A program made the translations under genes and the position numbers. This document shows positions 1-6,455 of a stretch of DNA of 7,671 nucleotides, piece by piece; position 1 is the stretch's first letter, and every line of letters starts with the position of its first letter. This stretch comes from Rhodobacterales bacterium UBA3089. GTDB taxonomy: Bacteria; Pseudomonadota; Alphaproteobacteria; Rhodobacterales; Rhodobacteraceae. The stretch is from the NCBI GenBank assembly GCA_002367255.1, contig DFBD01000088.1, positions 1 to 7,671 on the forward strand. Direction: 5' to 3'. The notes beneath the pieces were generated by a model. It did not search any database. It was not told where the DNA came from and saw only the letters and a program-made list of their open reading frames with translations.

Positions 1-154
1 ATTCCCTTTGCAGAATTTCAAATTCCGAGTGATCCGCAGTGCTGCCATTGCCCATAGGTGACGTTGCTGCTGTATCTTGCGCAGCCAGACCGACAGGTCC
101 GGCCAAGAAGGCGGCGATTAGCGTGATAATTAGTTTCTTACTTATTACTACCAT
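1..154 (-). CDS. Secreted protein, N-terminus only; possible octaheme tetrathionate reductase-family cytochrome c
   Basis: This is the 5' end of a gene that runs off the left edge; 51 codons are visible. The start is the ATG read from 154 to 152, preceded by a good ribosome binding site (AGGAG, minus strand 167-163, 8-base spacer). The product opens with a classic Sec signal peptide: basic start (VISKK), hydrophobic core (LIITLIAAFLAGPVGL) and a likely cut near LAA-QD at residue 25, so the mature protein is periplasmic. The mature start contains DHSEFEILQREF. This resembles, from memory, the segment just before the first CxxCH haem motif in octaheme c-type cytochromes of the tetrathionate reductase family. 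No haem motif lies inside the window, so the family call is a guess. That a secreted protein starts here is much more certain. The gene diverges from the kinase/binding-protein operon, with IS30 debris between them. Confidence 0.6.
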   Translation of the reverse strand, partial: MVVISKKLIITLIAAFLAGPVGLAAQDTAATSPMGNGSTADHSEFEILQRE

Positions 155-434
155 TGGTCCAACTCCTAAACCGATGATCTCAATACCAGCATCACTCACA
201 CTGCACGCGTAAGTTTGTCTGTGAAGAACGCTGCTTTAGGCTAGCACAATAATTATGGAGTTGTCCTTAGAAAGTTTCGATCGCTTGATGGCTCTGTTAG
301 CCACCAATGTGGAATGCACCCACTGGAGTTCCACCAACCGGGGATATGTTTGCCCCATATTTTGGAGGACCAGAGGATGGATGGGAAGCGACAAAACCGG
401 GCTTCGGCACAACTGCGGCGAAGGTCCGCTTTGT
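155..434. other. Intergenic region between secreted-protein gene and IS30 remnant
   Basis: About 280 bases with no convincing gene. The reading frames here (for example 255-569 on the plus strand and 236-463 on the minus strand) show no recognisable protein and run across the IS end. It must hold the promoter of the minus-strand gene at 154, but I see no strong -35/-10 pair and no FNR-type TTGAT-N4-ATCAA box. The right end is an imperfect inverted repeat (390-435) that abuts the IS terminal repeat. I found no 5' part of the truncated histidine kinase here. Confidence 0.5.
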
Positions 435-435
435 C
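390..435. repeat. Imperfect inverted repeat abutting the IS30 end
   Basis: The left arm starts GACAAA (390) and ends CTTCG (402-406). The right arm starts CGAAG and ends TTTGTC (435). The arms are 17 bases long with 13 pairing positions, separated by 12 bases. The repeat stops where the IS30 terminal repeat begins. It could form a hairpin in transcripts from either strand, but there is no T-run to make it a clear terminator. Confidence 0.4.
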
Positions 436-463
436 CGGTGAGTTCAACTGATCGACGCAACAC
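436..463 (-). repeat. IS30-type terminal inverted repeat (only end kept)
   Basis: GTTCAACTGATCGACGCAAC within this stretch lines up with the remembered IS30 terminal repeat at about 17 of 20 positions. The transposase stop codon (minus-strand TGA, 446-444) lies inside it. The partner repeat that should lie beyond 1103 is absent. Confidence 0.6.
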
Positions 464-1102
464 ACTCAGCGAACTTCTCAGCTGGCGTTTGATATTGCAA
501 GGTCCTGCGCGGTCTCTCGTTCAGCTGGCGTGCTATGGCGCTCAGTTTTGCTTGGGAATGAACAGATAAATCAGTTCCGCGGGGTAAATACTGCCGAAGC
601 AGCCGATTGGTATTTTCATTTGATCCGCGTTGCCATGGGGACTGGGATGACAAAAATAGACATCAACGTCGGTCGCCATCGTCAGGCGCGGATGATCGGC
701 AAGTTCTTTGCCACGATCCCAAGTTAGAGATTTATAGAGTTCACGAGGCAGCCGCTGGGATTGTTTGATCAGCGTCGAAACAACGCTCTCAGTATCCTTA
801 TTCGCGACCTTGACCAGCATGACATACCGGGAATGCCGCTCGATAAGCGTTGCGATGTAGCTGTTCCTGGAACCGCCAATTAGGTCACCCTCCCTATGCC
901 CTGGAACGGCACGTCCCTCGACACAGGCCGGCCTTTCGCTAATCGATACAGCATCCTTGATTTGACCCAACCCATTGCGTTTTAGGCTGGCATGCCTGGA
1001 GCGGCGGATCGTGCGCTTGGCGCGTAAATGCTCGAGAAGTTCCTGCTTCAGCACGCCACGCGCCTGTATATAAAGGCTTCGGTATATCGTCTCATGCGAC
1101 AC
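444..1102 (-). pseudogene. IS30-family transposase, N-terminally truncated and frameshifted
   Basis: This is the remains of a DDE transposase. Reading from 1102 the sequence is VSHETIYRSLYIQARGVLKQ, which in complete IS30 transposases lies roughly 130 residues in, so the N-terminal DNA-binding half is gone. The first catalytic Asp is in EGDLIGG and the second in LTWDRGKEL. After VYFCH the frame is lost. The family sequence resumes one frame over as [20 protein letters not shown], with the catalytic Glu in NEN, and ends VASIS-stop at 444. The simplest cause is loss of one C from a C-run at 644-646 (GGG on the plus strand), where the family expects codons for D/H-P-Q-S-P-W. Without the repair, the upper frame runs on to a stop at 542. 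This is a pseudogene unless programmed frameshifting is invoked, and the missing N-terminus argues against that. Confidence 0.9.
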
Positions 1103-1251
1103 GCGGGGCCAATGTGCCCGATATCGTCGGTTCCGGTCTTGGCCTTACAATTGCTGACGAGGTTGTACGCGCACACAAAGGCCGAATTCAAATACGCTCC
1201 AATACGGAAGGGTCAGGCGCATGCGTTTCGCTTATTTTGCCACGAGTTTGA
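1102..1251 (+). pseudogene. Sensor histidine kinase, C-terminal remnant (ATP-binding G2 box to stop)
   Basis: In the frame ending at TGA 1249-1251 the sequence reads RGANVPDIVGSGLGL, then TIADEVVRAHKGRIQIRS, and ends CVSLILPRV-stop. GSGLGL (1129-1146) is the G2 glycine box of the HATPase_c domain. The spacing to the closing LPxx strand is right for the end of a kinase. The sensor, DHp and most of the ATP-binding domain are missing, because the frame enters antisense IS30 transposase sequence upstream of about 1102. There is no start codon of its own in a sensible place, so I treat it as a dead 3' fragment. Its stop lies 31 bases inside the downstream binding-protein gene, which indicates an original translationally coupled kinase/binding-protein pair, as in TctDE- or Pgt-like units. 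Confidence 0.8.
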
Positions 1252-2258
1252 TATTTTTCATCCTCGGCCCGCATCTAGCTTCGGCTTTCGAGGTAGAGGG
1301 TAATCGCATTTACCCGGCATCAAACGGCAATGTGACGTTGAAGATAATCTCGACCGCCGACATCAATGTGTTCGAGCCGATTATTCTGGAATTCCAGCGC
1401 GCCCATCCCACGATAAACATAGACTACGTTATTGCCAGCAGCACGGAATTGATGAAGGCGCTTTATGAAGAAGGGGCCACGTTTGATCTGGCGATTTCTT
1501 CAGCAATGGATTTGCAGACAAAGCTGGCAAATGATGGATACGCGCAGACCTATTCTTCCGATGCTACGGATGCGCTGCCGGATTGGGCCAAATGGCGTAA
1601 CCAGATTTTCGCATTCACACAGGAATCGGCGGCAGTGGTGATTTCCGAAGCGGCATTTCAGGGAATAGACCCACCCAAAACCCGCGAGGAACTTATTTCG
1701 CTGTTGCGCGACAATCCGGAAAAATTTGACCAACGCATTGGAACCTACGACGTGCGTGTATCAGGGGCCGGATATCTATTTGCGACGCAGGATTCCCGAA
1801 ACTCCGACTCCTATTGGCGCCTGACCGAAGTAATGGGGCGTTTGAACACCCGTTTGTATCGAGGCTCCGGTGATATGATAAGCGATGTCGCTTCAGGCCA
1901 ACTGGCGTTGGCATATAACGTCGTTGGCAGCTATGCCATGTCCCGGTTGCCTGACTACCCCGGTATCCGGGTTATATTGTTCGACGATTATGTGAATGTG
2001 ATGCTCCGCACGGCTCTTATACCCCAAAATGCAGAAAGCCCGTTGGAAAGTGGCATGATGATAGATTTTTTGGCCGCATTAAGCCTAAGGCCCGAATTGA
2101 CCAAACTTACTAGTTTGCCACCAATAGATTCCGTCCAGTTACAAGAGAATAGTGCGGCACGTCCAATCCGACTTGGCCCCGGCTTATTGGTATTTTTGGA
2201 CAGGTTGAAAAAGGAAAATTTCTTGAAGAACTGGGGTAGCTCGATCGAGCAGGAATAA
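1221..2258 (+). CDS. Periplasmic extracellular solute-binding protein (Fe3+/PgtC-like class)
   Basis: A 345-residue exported protein. ATG 1221 has a strong ribosome binding site (GGAAGGG, 1206-1212, 8-base spacer). Residues 1-22 form a Sec signal peptide with an A-S-A cut site before F23. The mature start (VTLKIISTADINVFEPIILEF...HPTINIDYV) is the first lobe of a type II periplasmic binding protein of the extracellular solute-binding class. A DLAISSAMD stretch and GQLALAYNVVGSYA later are typical ligand-cleft regions. Length suits the family. No ABC permease or ATPase follows. The gene overlaps a kinase tail instead and is followed by an SLC13 permease. Proteins of this kind paired with histidine kinases (PgtC with PgtB is the known case) can present ligand to the sensor rather than feed a transporter. 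I infer such a sensory role, now probably orphaned. The ligand cannot be named. Confidence 0.85.
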   Translation: MRFAYFATSLIFFILGPHLASAFEVEGNRIYPASNGNVTLKIISTADINVFEPIILEFQRAHPTINIDYVIASSTELMKALYEEGATFDLAISSAMDLQTKLANDGYAQTYSSDATDALPDWAKWRNQIFAFTQESAAVVISEAAFQGIDPPKTREELISLLRDNPEKFDQRIGTYDVRVSGAGYLFATQDSRNSDSYWRLTEVMGRLNTRLYRGSGDMISDVASGQLALAYNVVGSYAMSRLPDYPGIRVILFDDYVNVMLRTALIPQNAESPLESGMMIDFLAALSLRPELTKLTSLPPIDSVQLQENSAARPIRLGPGLLVFLDRLKKENFLKNWGSSIEQE

Positions 2259-2337
2259 CGATAAGCAAAGCCCGCAATCAGCCTTGCCACGTTGTGTCAC
2301 AGTGGACGGTGTTCGAAAAATCTTGCAATAAAAACCA

Positions 2338-2376
2338 ATATTGTCGAACCTCTTCTTAAAAGAGGTATGACAATAT
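2338..2376 (+). promoter_or_regulatory. Long hairpin burying the ribosome binding site and start codon of the SLC13 gene
   Basis: An almost complete inverted repeat. ATATTGTC (2338-2345) pairs perfectly with GACAATAT (2369-2376). A 2x2 internal loop follows, then ACCTCTT (2348-2354) pairs perfectly with AAGAGGT (2360-2366) around a 5-base loop. The 3' arm contains the AGAGG ribosome binding site (2361-2365) and the first two bases of the ATG at 2375. In mRNA this would block translation initiation unless opened by temperature, a protein, a ligand or a translating ribosome. There is no T-run, so it is not an intrinsic terminator for plus-strand transcription. The same symmetry could instead be a DNA operator. 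An alternative weak pairing (GTTCGA 2311-2316 with TCGAAC 2344-2349) would disrupt the left arm. Confidence 0.6.
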
Positions 2377-4318
2377 GAAAAAAAATCTCCGGGGAATTAT
2401 TGTTGGCGGCGCGGCAATTGGCTTTCTGCTGGCGGGCTATATGCTAACCAGCATTGCCCCAAGCGTTGAAATTGCGTGGGTGCTTTCGCTTCTGTTGCTG
2501 ACGGTGTTTTTGTTTTCATTTGAAATCATTCCGATTGATGTGGCGGCGTTAACCATTCTGGTTATGCTCGGTCTCTCAACGTTAATGGCGCCGGTTATGG
2601 GTTTGAACGAAGGGCTGGTTGATATTAACGAGCTTTTTGACGGGTTTTCCTCCAATGCGGTGATATCGATTATCGCGGTGATGATCCTCGGGGCAGGGCT
2701 GGACAAAACCGGTATCATGAATTCGGTCGCGCGCTATCTGGTTAAAGTCGGCGGAACCACCGAGAAACGGATTATTCCTTTGATTTCCGGTACTGTTGGC
2801 GGAATATCGGGTTTCATGCAGAATGTTGGTGCGGCGGCGCTATTCCTGCCGGTGGTCAAACGCATTTCAACGCGATCAAAAATTCCGATGTCCCGGCTGC
2901 TGATGCCCATGGGATTTTGCGCCATTCTGGGCGGTACGGTGACGATGGTCGGGTCAAGCCCGCTGATCTTGTTGAATGACCTGATAATCAACGCAAATGC
3001 CAGCTTGCCGGCAGATCAGCAACTTGAAACCTTTGGCCTGTTTTCGGTCACCCCGATTGGGATCGCGCTGATTATATCGGGTATTCTGTATTTCGTTGTT
3101 TTTGGCCGTTTTGTGTTGCCGTCAGGAAAAAACCTGTCTGACAAAAAACAGGGGTTAGAGACCCACCTCTATGACAACTATGGCATCGATTATATCATTG
3201 CCGAGGTGTACATCCCGTCGACCAGCCGGATTATTGGCTCCGATCTCGACAGTTACGAAACCTTGTTTCATGTACGCACCGTGGGTGTAACCTCGGGTGA
3301 AAAAGTGCGGATGACCACACGCGGCGTGCCCGCCAATCTGATAATCGCCAAGGGTGACCATCTGGCAATTATCGGCGAGCGCGAATGTGTCGAGGTGTTT
3401 TGCAAAGCCTATGGTCTGGACCTTAAACCGGACCTTGATCTGTTTTCCGAGGTGATGTCCGCCACTTCTGCCGGACTGGCCGAAGTGGTAATCTCGCCAA
3501 CCTCGATGTTGATTGGGGAGTCCGCGCGCACCAAGCGCTTGCGCGAACTTCATGGTGTATCGACACTATCCATCATCCGAAGCGGTAAAACCACGCGCGA
3601 GGGCGAGGACGTCCGTAGCGAAAAGTTTCAGGCAGGGGATACGGTTGTCATATTTGCCGACTGGCATAGTTTGCAAGAGTTCCACGCAACCATGAACATC
3701 GTAATTACCAGCGACTATCCGCAAGAAGAAGTGCGCACCAACAAAGTGATGCACGCGCTGATATTCTTCGGCATTGCGATGGGCTTGGTTCTGCTAACGG
3801 ACTTGCGCCTGTCCGTCGCGCTAATGGTCGGGGCGTTGGGTATTATCATCAGCGGCGTCCTTGATCCCGAAGAAGCCTATGCATCGGTAAGCTGGAAAAC
3901 CGTGTTTCTACTGGCCAGCCTTATCCCGCTTGGAAAAGCCGTCGAGGCAAGCGGGACCGCGCATTGGATCGCTGATCGGGTGCTCGTCTCGCTCGGGGAT
4001 GTGGATCTTTGGGTGTTGCAACTTGTTATCGCGATTCTGGCGACTTTGTTTTCACTTGTCATGTCCAATGTTGGCGCAACGGTTCTTCTCGTGCCGTTGG
4101 CTATCAGTATTGCGCTGCAAGCCGGGGCTAATCCGGCGGTGTTTGCCCTGACTGTGGCCCTCGCCACCTCGAACTCCTTCCTGTTACCCACTCATCAGGT
4201 AAACGCGCTGATTATGGGGCCGGGTCGTTACAAAGTGATGGATTTCATGCGTGCAGGTGGCATTATGACAGTGATCTTCCTAGTGGTCCTGATGGTGATG
4301 ATGCAGCTGTTTTACTAG
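2375..4318 (+). CDS. SLC13/DASS family anion permease with two RCK_C (TrkA-C) domains
   Basis: A 647-residue inner-membrane protein. Membrane segments near residues 7-29, 33-50, 52-75, 95-112, 133-160, 175-200 and 225-247 form the first half. Residues about 265-350 and 368-440 are two soluble RCK_C/TrkA-C-type domains (IIAEVYIPSTSRIIG... and LAEVVISPTSMLIGESA...). Residues about 457-647 hold the second membrane half. Substrate-site signatures are visible in both repeats: QNVGAAALFLP (149-159) and GSSPLILL (193-200), then SNVGATVLLVP (564-574) and SNSFLLPTHQVN (599-610). The architecture is that of RCK-containing SLC13 permeases, which import di- and tricarboxylates, sulfate or related anions with Na+ or H+; the substrate cannot be read off. 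ATG 2375 has AGAGG at 2361-2365 with a 9-base spacer, but both are buried in a hairpin. It lies 116 bases after the binding-protein gene and 83 before pepT, so one transcript is plausible. Confidence 0.88.
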   Translation: MKKNLRGIIVGGAAIGFLLAGYMLTSIAPSVEIAWVLSLLLLTVFLFSFEIIPIDVAALTILVMLGLSTLMAPVMGLNEGLVDINELFDGFSSNAVISIIAVMILGAGLDKTGIMNSVARYLVKVGGTTEKRIIPLISGTVGGISGFMQNVGAAALFLPVVKRISTRSKIPMSRLLMPMGFCAILGGTVTMVGSSPLILLNDLIINANASLPADQQLETFGLFSVTPIGIALIISGILYFVVFGRFVLPSGKNLSDKKQGLETHLYDNYGIDYIIAEVYIPSTSRIIGSDLDSYETLFHVRTVGVTSGEKVRMTTRGVPANLIIAKGDHLAIIGERECVEVFCKAYGLDLKPDLDLFSEVMSATSAGLAEVVISPTSMLIGESARTKRLRELHGVSTLSIIRSGKTTREGEDVRSEKFQAGDTVVIFADWHSLQEFHATMNIVITSDYPQEEVRTNKVMHALIFFGIAMGLVLLTDLRLSVALMVGALGIIISGVLDPEEAYASVSWKTVFLLASLIPLGKAVEASGTAHWIADRVLVSLGDVDLWVLQLVIAILATLFSLVMSNVGATVLLVPLAISIALQAGANPAVFALTVALATSNSFLLPTHQVNALIMGPGRYKVMDFMRAGGIMTVIFLVVLMVMMQLFY

Positions 4319-4401
4319 GTAACCCCTGCTTTTTCACTATAACTAAGCGAACGTAGCCCCTAGTGTCGAAGAAAGACAAATTCAACATTACGAGGTTACA
4401 C

Positions 4402-5646
4402 ATGTCCAATTCCTTTGATTCGGAGCTTGAAGACCGGCTTGTCCGTTACGCAGCAATCGACAGCCAAAGCGATGCGGATTCCCCGACCTCGCCAAGCACC
4501 GGGATCCAGTTTGATATGTTGCACTTATTGGAACAGGAGCTGGCTGAAATCGGTGCTCAAGATATCGAGCTGACAGATTACGGCGTCGTCCTCGCCACCA
4601 TCCCGGGCACAACCGCTGGCCCGACTATCGGCTTTCTGGCGCATGTCGATACCGCCCCCCAGTACAACGCGACCGGTGTTAAGCCGCGTGTGATCCGTGG
4701 CTACAATGGCGGAGAGATATCATATCCCGACGCGCCGGAACTGGTTCTGTCACCGGAAGAATTCCCCTATCTGGCTGAAAAAGTCGGGCAGGATATCATC
4801 ACCGCTTCGGGTGCCACGCTGCTAGGGGCCGACGACAAAGCAGGTGTTGCGATTATTATGACTGCCGCGCGTCATTTGTTGGCCAACCCTGACATTCCAC
4901 ATGGTCCTATCCGTATTGCCTTCACCCCTGACGAAGAAATCGGGCGTGGCGTTGGTGAAAAACTGCCCAGGGATTTCGCGGTTGATTTTGCCTATACTTT
5001 TGACGGCCAGAGGGTCGGCGAGATCGAGTACGAAAGTTTTTCAGCAGACAGCGCCGTTGTCACCATCAAGGGCGTCTCGATTCATCCGGGTCTTGCAACT
5101 GGCAAAATGGTAAGTGCTATTCAACTGGCATCAAAGGTAATCGCGACCTTACCACAGGCAACGATGACCCCTGACACAACTGCCGACCGGGAAGGGTTCA
5201 TCCACGCGACCGATATGTCTGGCGATGCCGCTGAAATGAAAATCACGTTCATCCTTCGGGATTTCGAACGTGAAGGCCTTGCTGCAAAGGGGCGGTTGGT
5301 CGAACAAGTCTGTGCAGCAATTCAAGCATCCGAGCCCCGCGCCGAGATCACCTGCACGATTGAACCGCAATATCGCAATATGCGCTACTGGCTGGAAACG
5401 GACATGGCTCCAGTGGACCTCGCACGTGCGGCGGCGGTCGAGCTGGGTATCGATCCGGTCTCCGTTCCGATCCGTGGTGGTACAGATGGGTCACGATTGA
5501 CCGAGATGGGCGTGCCGACGCCGAACCTGTTTACGGGCATGCAGAATATCCACGGACCACTCGAATGGATATCGGTTCAGGATATGGCGAAGGCCACTGA
5601 ATTATGCCTGAAAATATCTGGACTTGCGGCGATGTCGACAAAATAG
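4402..5646 (+). CDS. pepT: Peptidase T (tripeptide aminopeptidase, M20 family)
   Basis: A 414-residue cytoplasmic zinc aminopeptidase that removes the N-terminal residue from tripeptides; Escherichia coli PepT is 408 residues. The M20 metal and catalytic residues are all present: HVDT (H81, D83), GADDKAG (bridging D144), the catalytic/metal pair EE at 178-179 in FTPDEEIGRG, D201 in TFDGQRVGE, and H384 in NIHGPLEW near the C-terminus. The dimerisation-lobe IHPG motif is at 227-230. I choose ATG 4402 because GAGG (4392-4395) sits 6 bases upstream and the protein then begins at the usual family position. An in-frame GTG at 4363 would add 13 residues with no good ribosome binding site. It follows the SLC13 permease on the same strand, so it could process peptides in the same nutrient-uptake unit, but a functional link is only suggested by position. 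It ends 24 bases before a convergent gene. Confidence 0.93.
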   Translation: MSNSFDSELEDRLVRYAAIDSQSDADSPTSPSTGIQFDMLHLLEQELAEIGAQDIELTDYGVVLATIPGTTAGPTIGFLAHVDTAPQYNATGVKPRVIRGYNGGEISYPDAPELVLSPEEFPYLAEKVGQDIITASGATLLGADDKAGVAIIMTAARHLLANPDIPHGPIRIAFTPDEEIGRGVGEKLPRDFAVDFAYTFDGQRVGEIEYESFSADSAVVTIKGVSIHPGLATGKMVSAIQLASKVIATLPQATMTPDTTADREGFIHATDMSGDAAEMKITFILRDFEREGLAAKGRLVEQVCAAIQASEPRAEITCTIEPQYRNMRYWLETDMAPVDLARAAAVELGIDPVSVPIRGGTDGSRLTEMGVPTPNLFTGMQNIHGPLEWISVQDMAKATELCLKISGLAAMSTK

Positions 5647-5670
5647 AAGGCGATAAGAGGCCAGGCTGTT

Positions 5671-6318
5671 TCAGCCAACCTCGGTTTTGGCCATAACCGC
5701 CAGCCGGTCTTTTTCTCTGTCGACAGCCGCAAGCACGATACGTGTGGTGTCTTCCGGCAAATCCAGCGCCAAGGCCGCCTGATGCCCCTTGGTAGACATT
5801 TTACGCAGGGTTTTTCCAACGATATCGATAAGTTTGTCGTCGTCGTAATCCGAGTATTTGGCGACGAAATCGTCCCAATAATAGGCCAGAAAAACAACAT
5901 CCACCGCATTTTCCAACGCCTGTGAATCAGCGTCTTTTTTCAGCTGTTCCTTTCTAAGAAACGTACCGACCCGTTCTATATCGCCCGCGCTATACCCGTT
6001 TGTGGCCATAATACCCCCAACCAGTTCGGAGTGCATTTTGCGTAATGACAGGCGCCATTTTTGATAACCCTCACGGTTCTTCGGGTATGTGTCACGCGGA
6101 ATTTCCCAACGGCGAATGTGCTGTGCCCGCGCCGCGATGCGCAACAGCTCCGAGGCGTCGGGGTATAGGTTTTCCAGCGTTGCGGTCATCCTGTCCGCAT
6201 AAACTGTCTCGAATGGATAGGGCTTGCCGTCTACCACGGTCTCGCGTGGGTCTTCGGCGTTTGCGGCATCGATAGCGGCGATAACCGCTTTGAACTGATC
6301 GGAGGTTTTAAACGTCAT
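5671..6318 (-). CDS. DUF4202 family protein
   Basis: A 215-residue soluble protein without signal peptide or membrane segment. It matches the DUF4202 family by its run of conserved blocks: FKAVIAAIDAANAEDP (9-24), RMTATLENLYPDASELLRIA (43-62), AARAQHIRRWEIPRDTYP (62-79), GYQKWRLSLRKMHSELVG (84-101), KKDADSQALENAVDVVFLAY (127-146) and DKLIDIVGKTLRKMSTKGH (161-179). The spaced E57, H67, H96, D129 and E136 look like possible metal ligands of an all-helical HD-like fold; this is my inference, as no function is established that I know of. The last ~25 residues (TTRIVLAAVDREKDRL...) extend beyond the usual LDLP end. ATG 6318 has AAGGGG (minus strand 6334-6329) with a 10-base spacer. It sits 137 bases downstream of the narR-like gene on the same strand, suggesting but not proving a link to nitrate metabolism. 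Confidence 0.8.
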   Translation of the reverse strand: MTFKTSDQFKAVIAAIDAANAEDPRETVVDGKPYPFETVYADRMTATLENLYPDASELLRIAARAQHIRRWEIPRDTYPKNREGYQKWRLSLRKMHSELVGGIMATNGYSAGDIERVGTFLRKEQLKKDADSQALENAVDVVFLAYYWDDFVAKYSDYDDDKLIDIVGKTLRKMSTKGHQAALALDLPEDTTRIVLAAVDREKDRLAVMAKTEVG

Positions 6319-6397
6319 TTCGCAGCTTCCCCTTAGTTTTATATTTCAACCTGGCGCGATGCGTAAAGCATATGCATTACTTCTGATGTAATTGAAT

Positions 6398-6416
6398 TGG
6401 CAATGTTATGGCAATG
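6398..6416. repeat. TGGCAATG tandem direct repeat, 11-base period
   Basis: TGGCAATG occurs at 6398-6405 and again at 6409-6416, separated by TTA, so the copies lie on about the same helical face. They are 80-98 bases upstream of the DUF4202 start, in the gap after the narR-like gene. They could be a direct-repeat regulator site. The overlapping TTGGCA (6397-6402) and TGCCAA (6415-6420) also form a 6-base inverted repeat. Confidence 0.35.
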
Positions 6417-6455
6417 CCAAAATTCTTTAGCCACAGCTCAAGTAGAGGGCTGAAA

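Larger units (their letters stand above)
435..1103 (-). mobile_element. IS30-family insertion sequence remnant, 5' truncated
   Basis: This is a partial IS30-family element carrying the C-terminal half of a transposase on the minus strand. The downstream end is kept: 441-462 (AGTTCAACTGATCGACGCAA followed by CA) closely matches the terminal repeat of IS30 as I remember it (TTCAATTGGTCAACGCAACA). It overlaps the transposase stop codon, as is usual in the family. The outer edge is placed at about 435-440, uncertain by a few bases. The other end is missing: homology stops at about 1103 and histidine kinase coding sequence takes over at once. There is therefore no second terminal repeat and no target duplication. 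The element is almost certainly immobile by itself. Confidence 0.8.

Noticed and set aside
255..569. 104-residue plus-strand open frame over the intergenic region and the IS end
   Set aside because: It crosses the IS terminal repeat and runs antisense into the transposase end. It has no recognisable motif and an unusual Cys/Trp-rich composition typical of a chance frame.
1028..1303. 91-residue plus-strand open frame spanning the IS/kinase junction
   Set aside because: It is in a different frame from both the kinase tail and the binding protein, and its sequence shows no family features.
2367..2378. Mini-frame M-T-I-stop overlapping the SLC13 start (ATGACAATATGA)
   Set aside because: The only ribosome binding site is one base away, too close to serve it; the overlap follows from the hairpin arm sequence.
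4363..4401. GTG at 4363 as the pepT start
   Set aside because: It has no good ribosome binding site, while ATG 4402 has GAGG at a 6-base spacer and matches the family N-terminus.
5664..5676. GGCTG-TTT-CAGCC hairpin between convergent pepT and DUF4202 as a bidirectional terminator
   Set aside because: The stem is only 5 bp, there is no T-run on either side, and it overlaps the last codons of DUF4202.
6338..6367. TTTACG-18-TATAAA promoter for DUF4202 on the minus strand
   Set aside because: The implied transcription start (about 6331) would fall inside the ribosome binding site at 6334-6329, and the -35 is weak.
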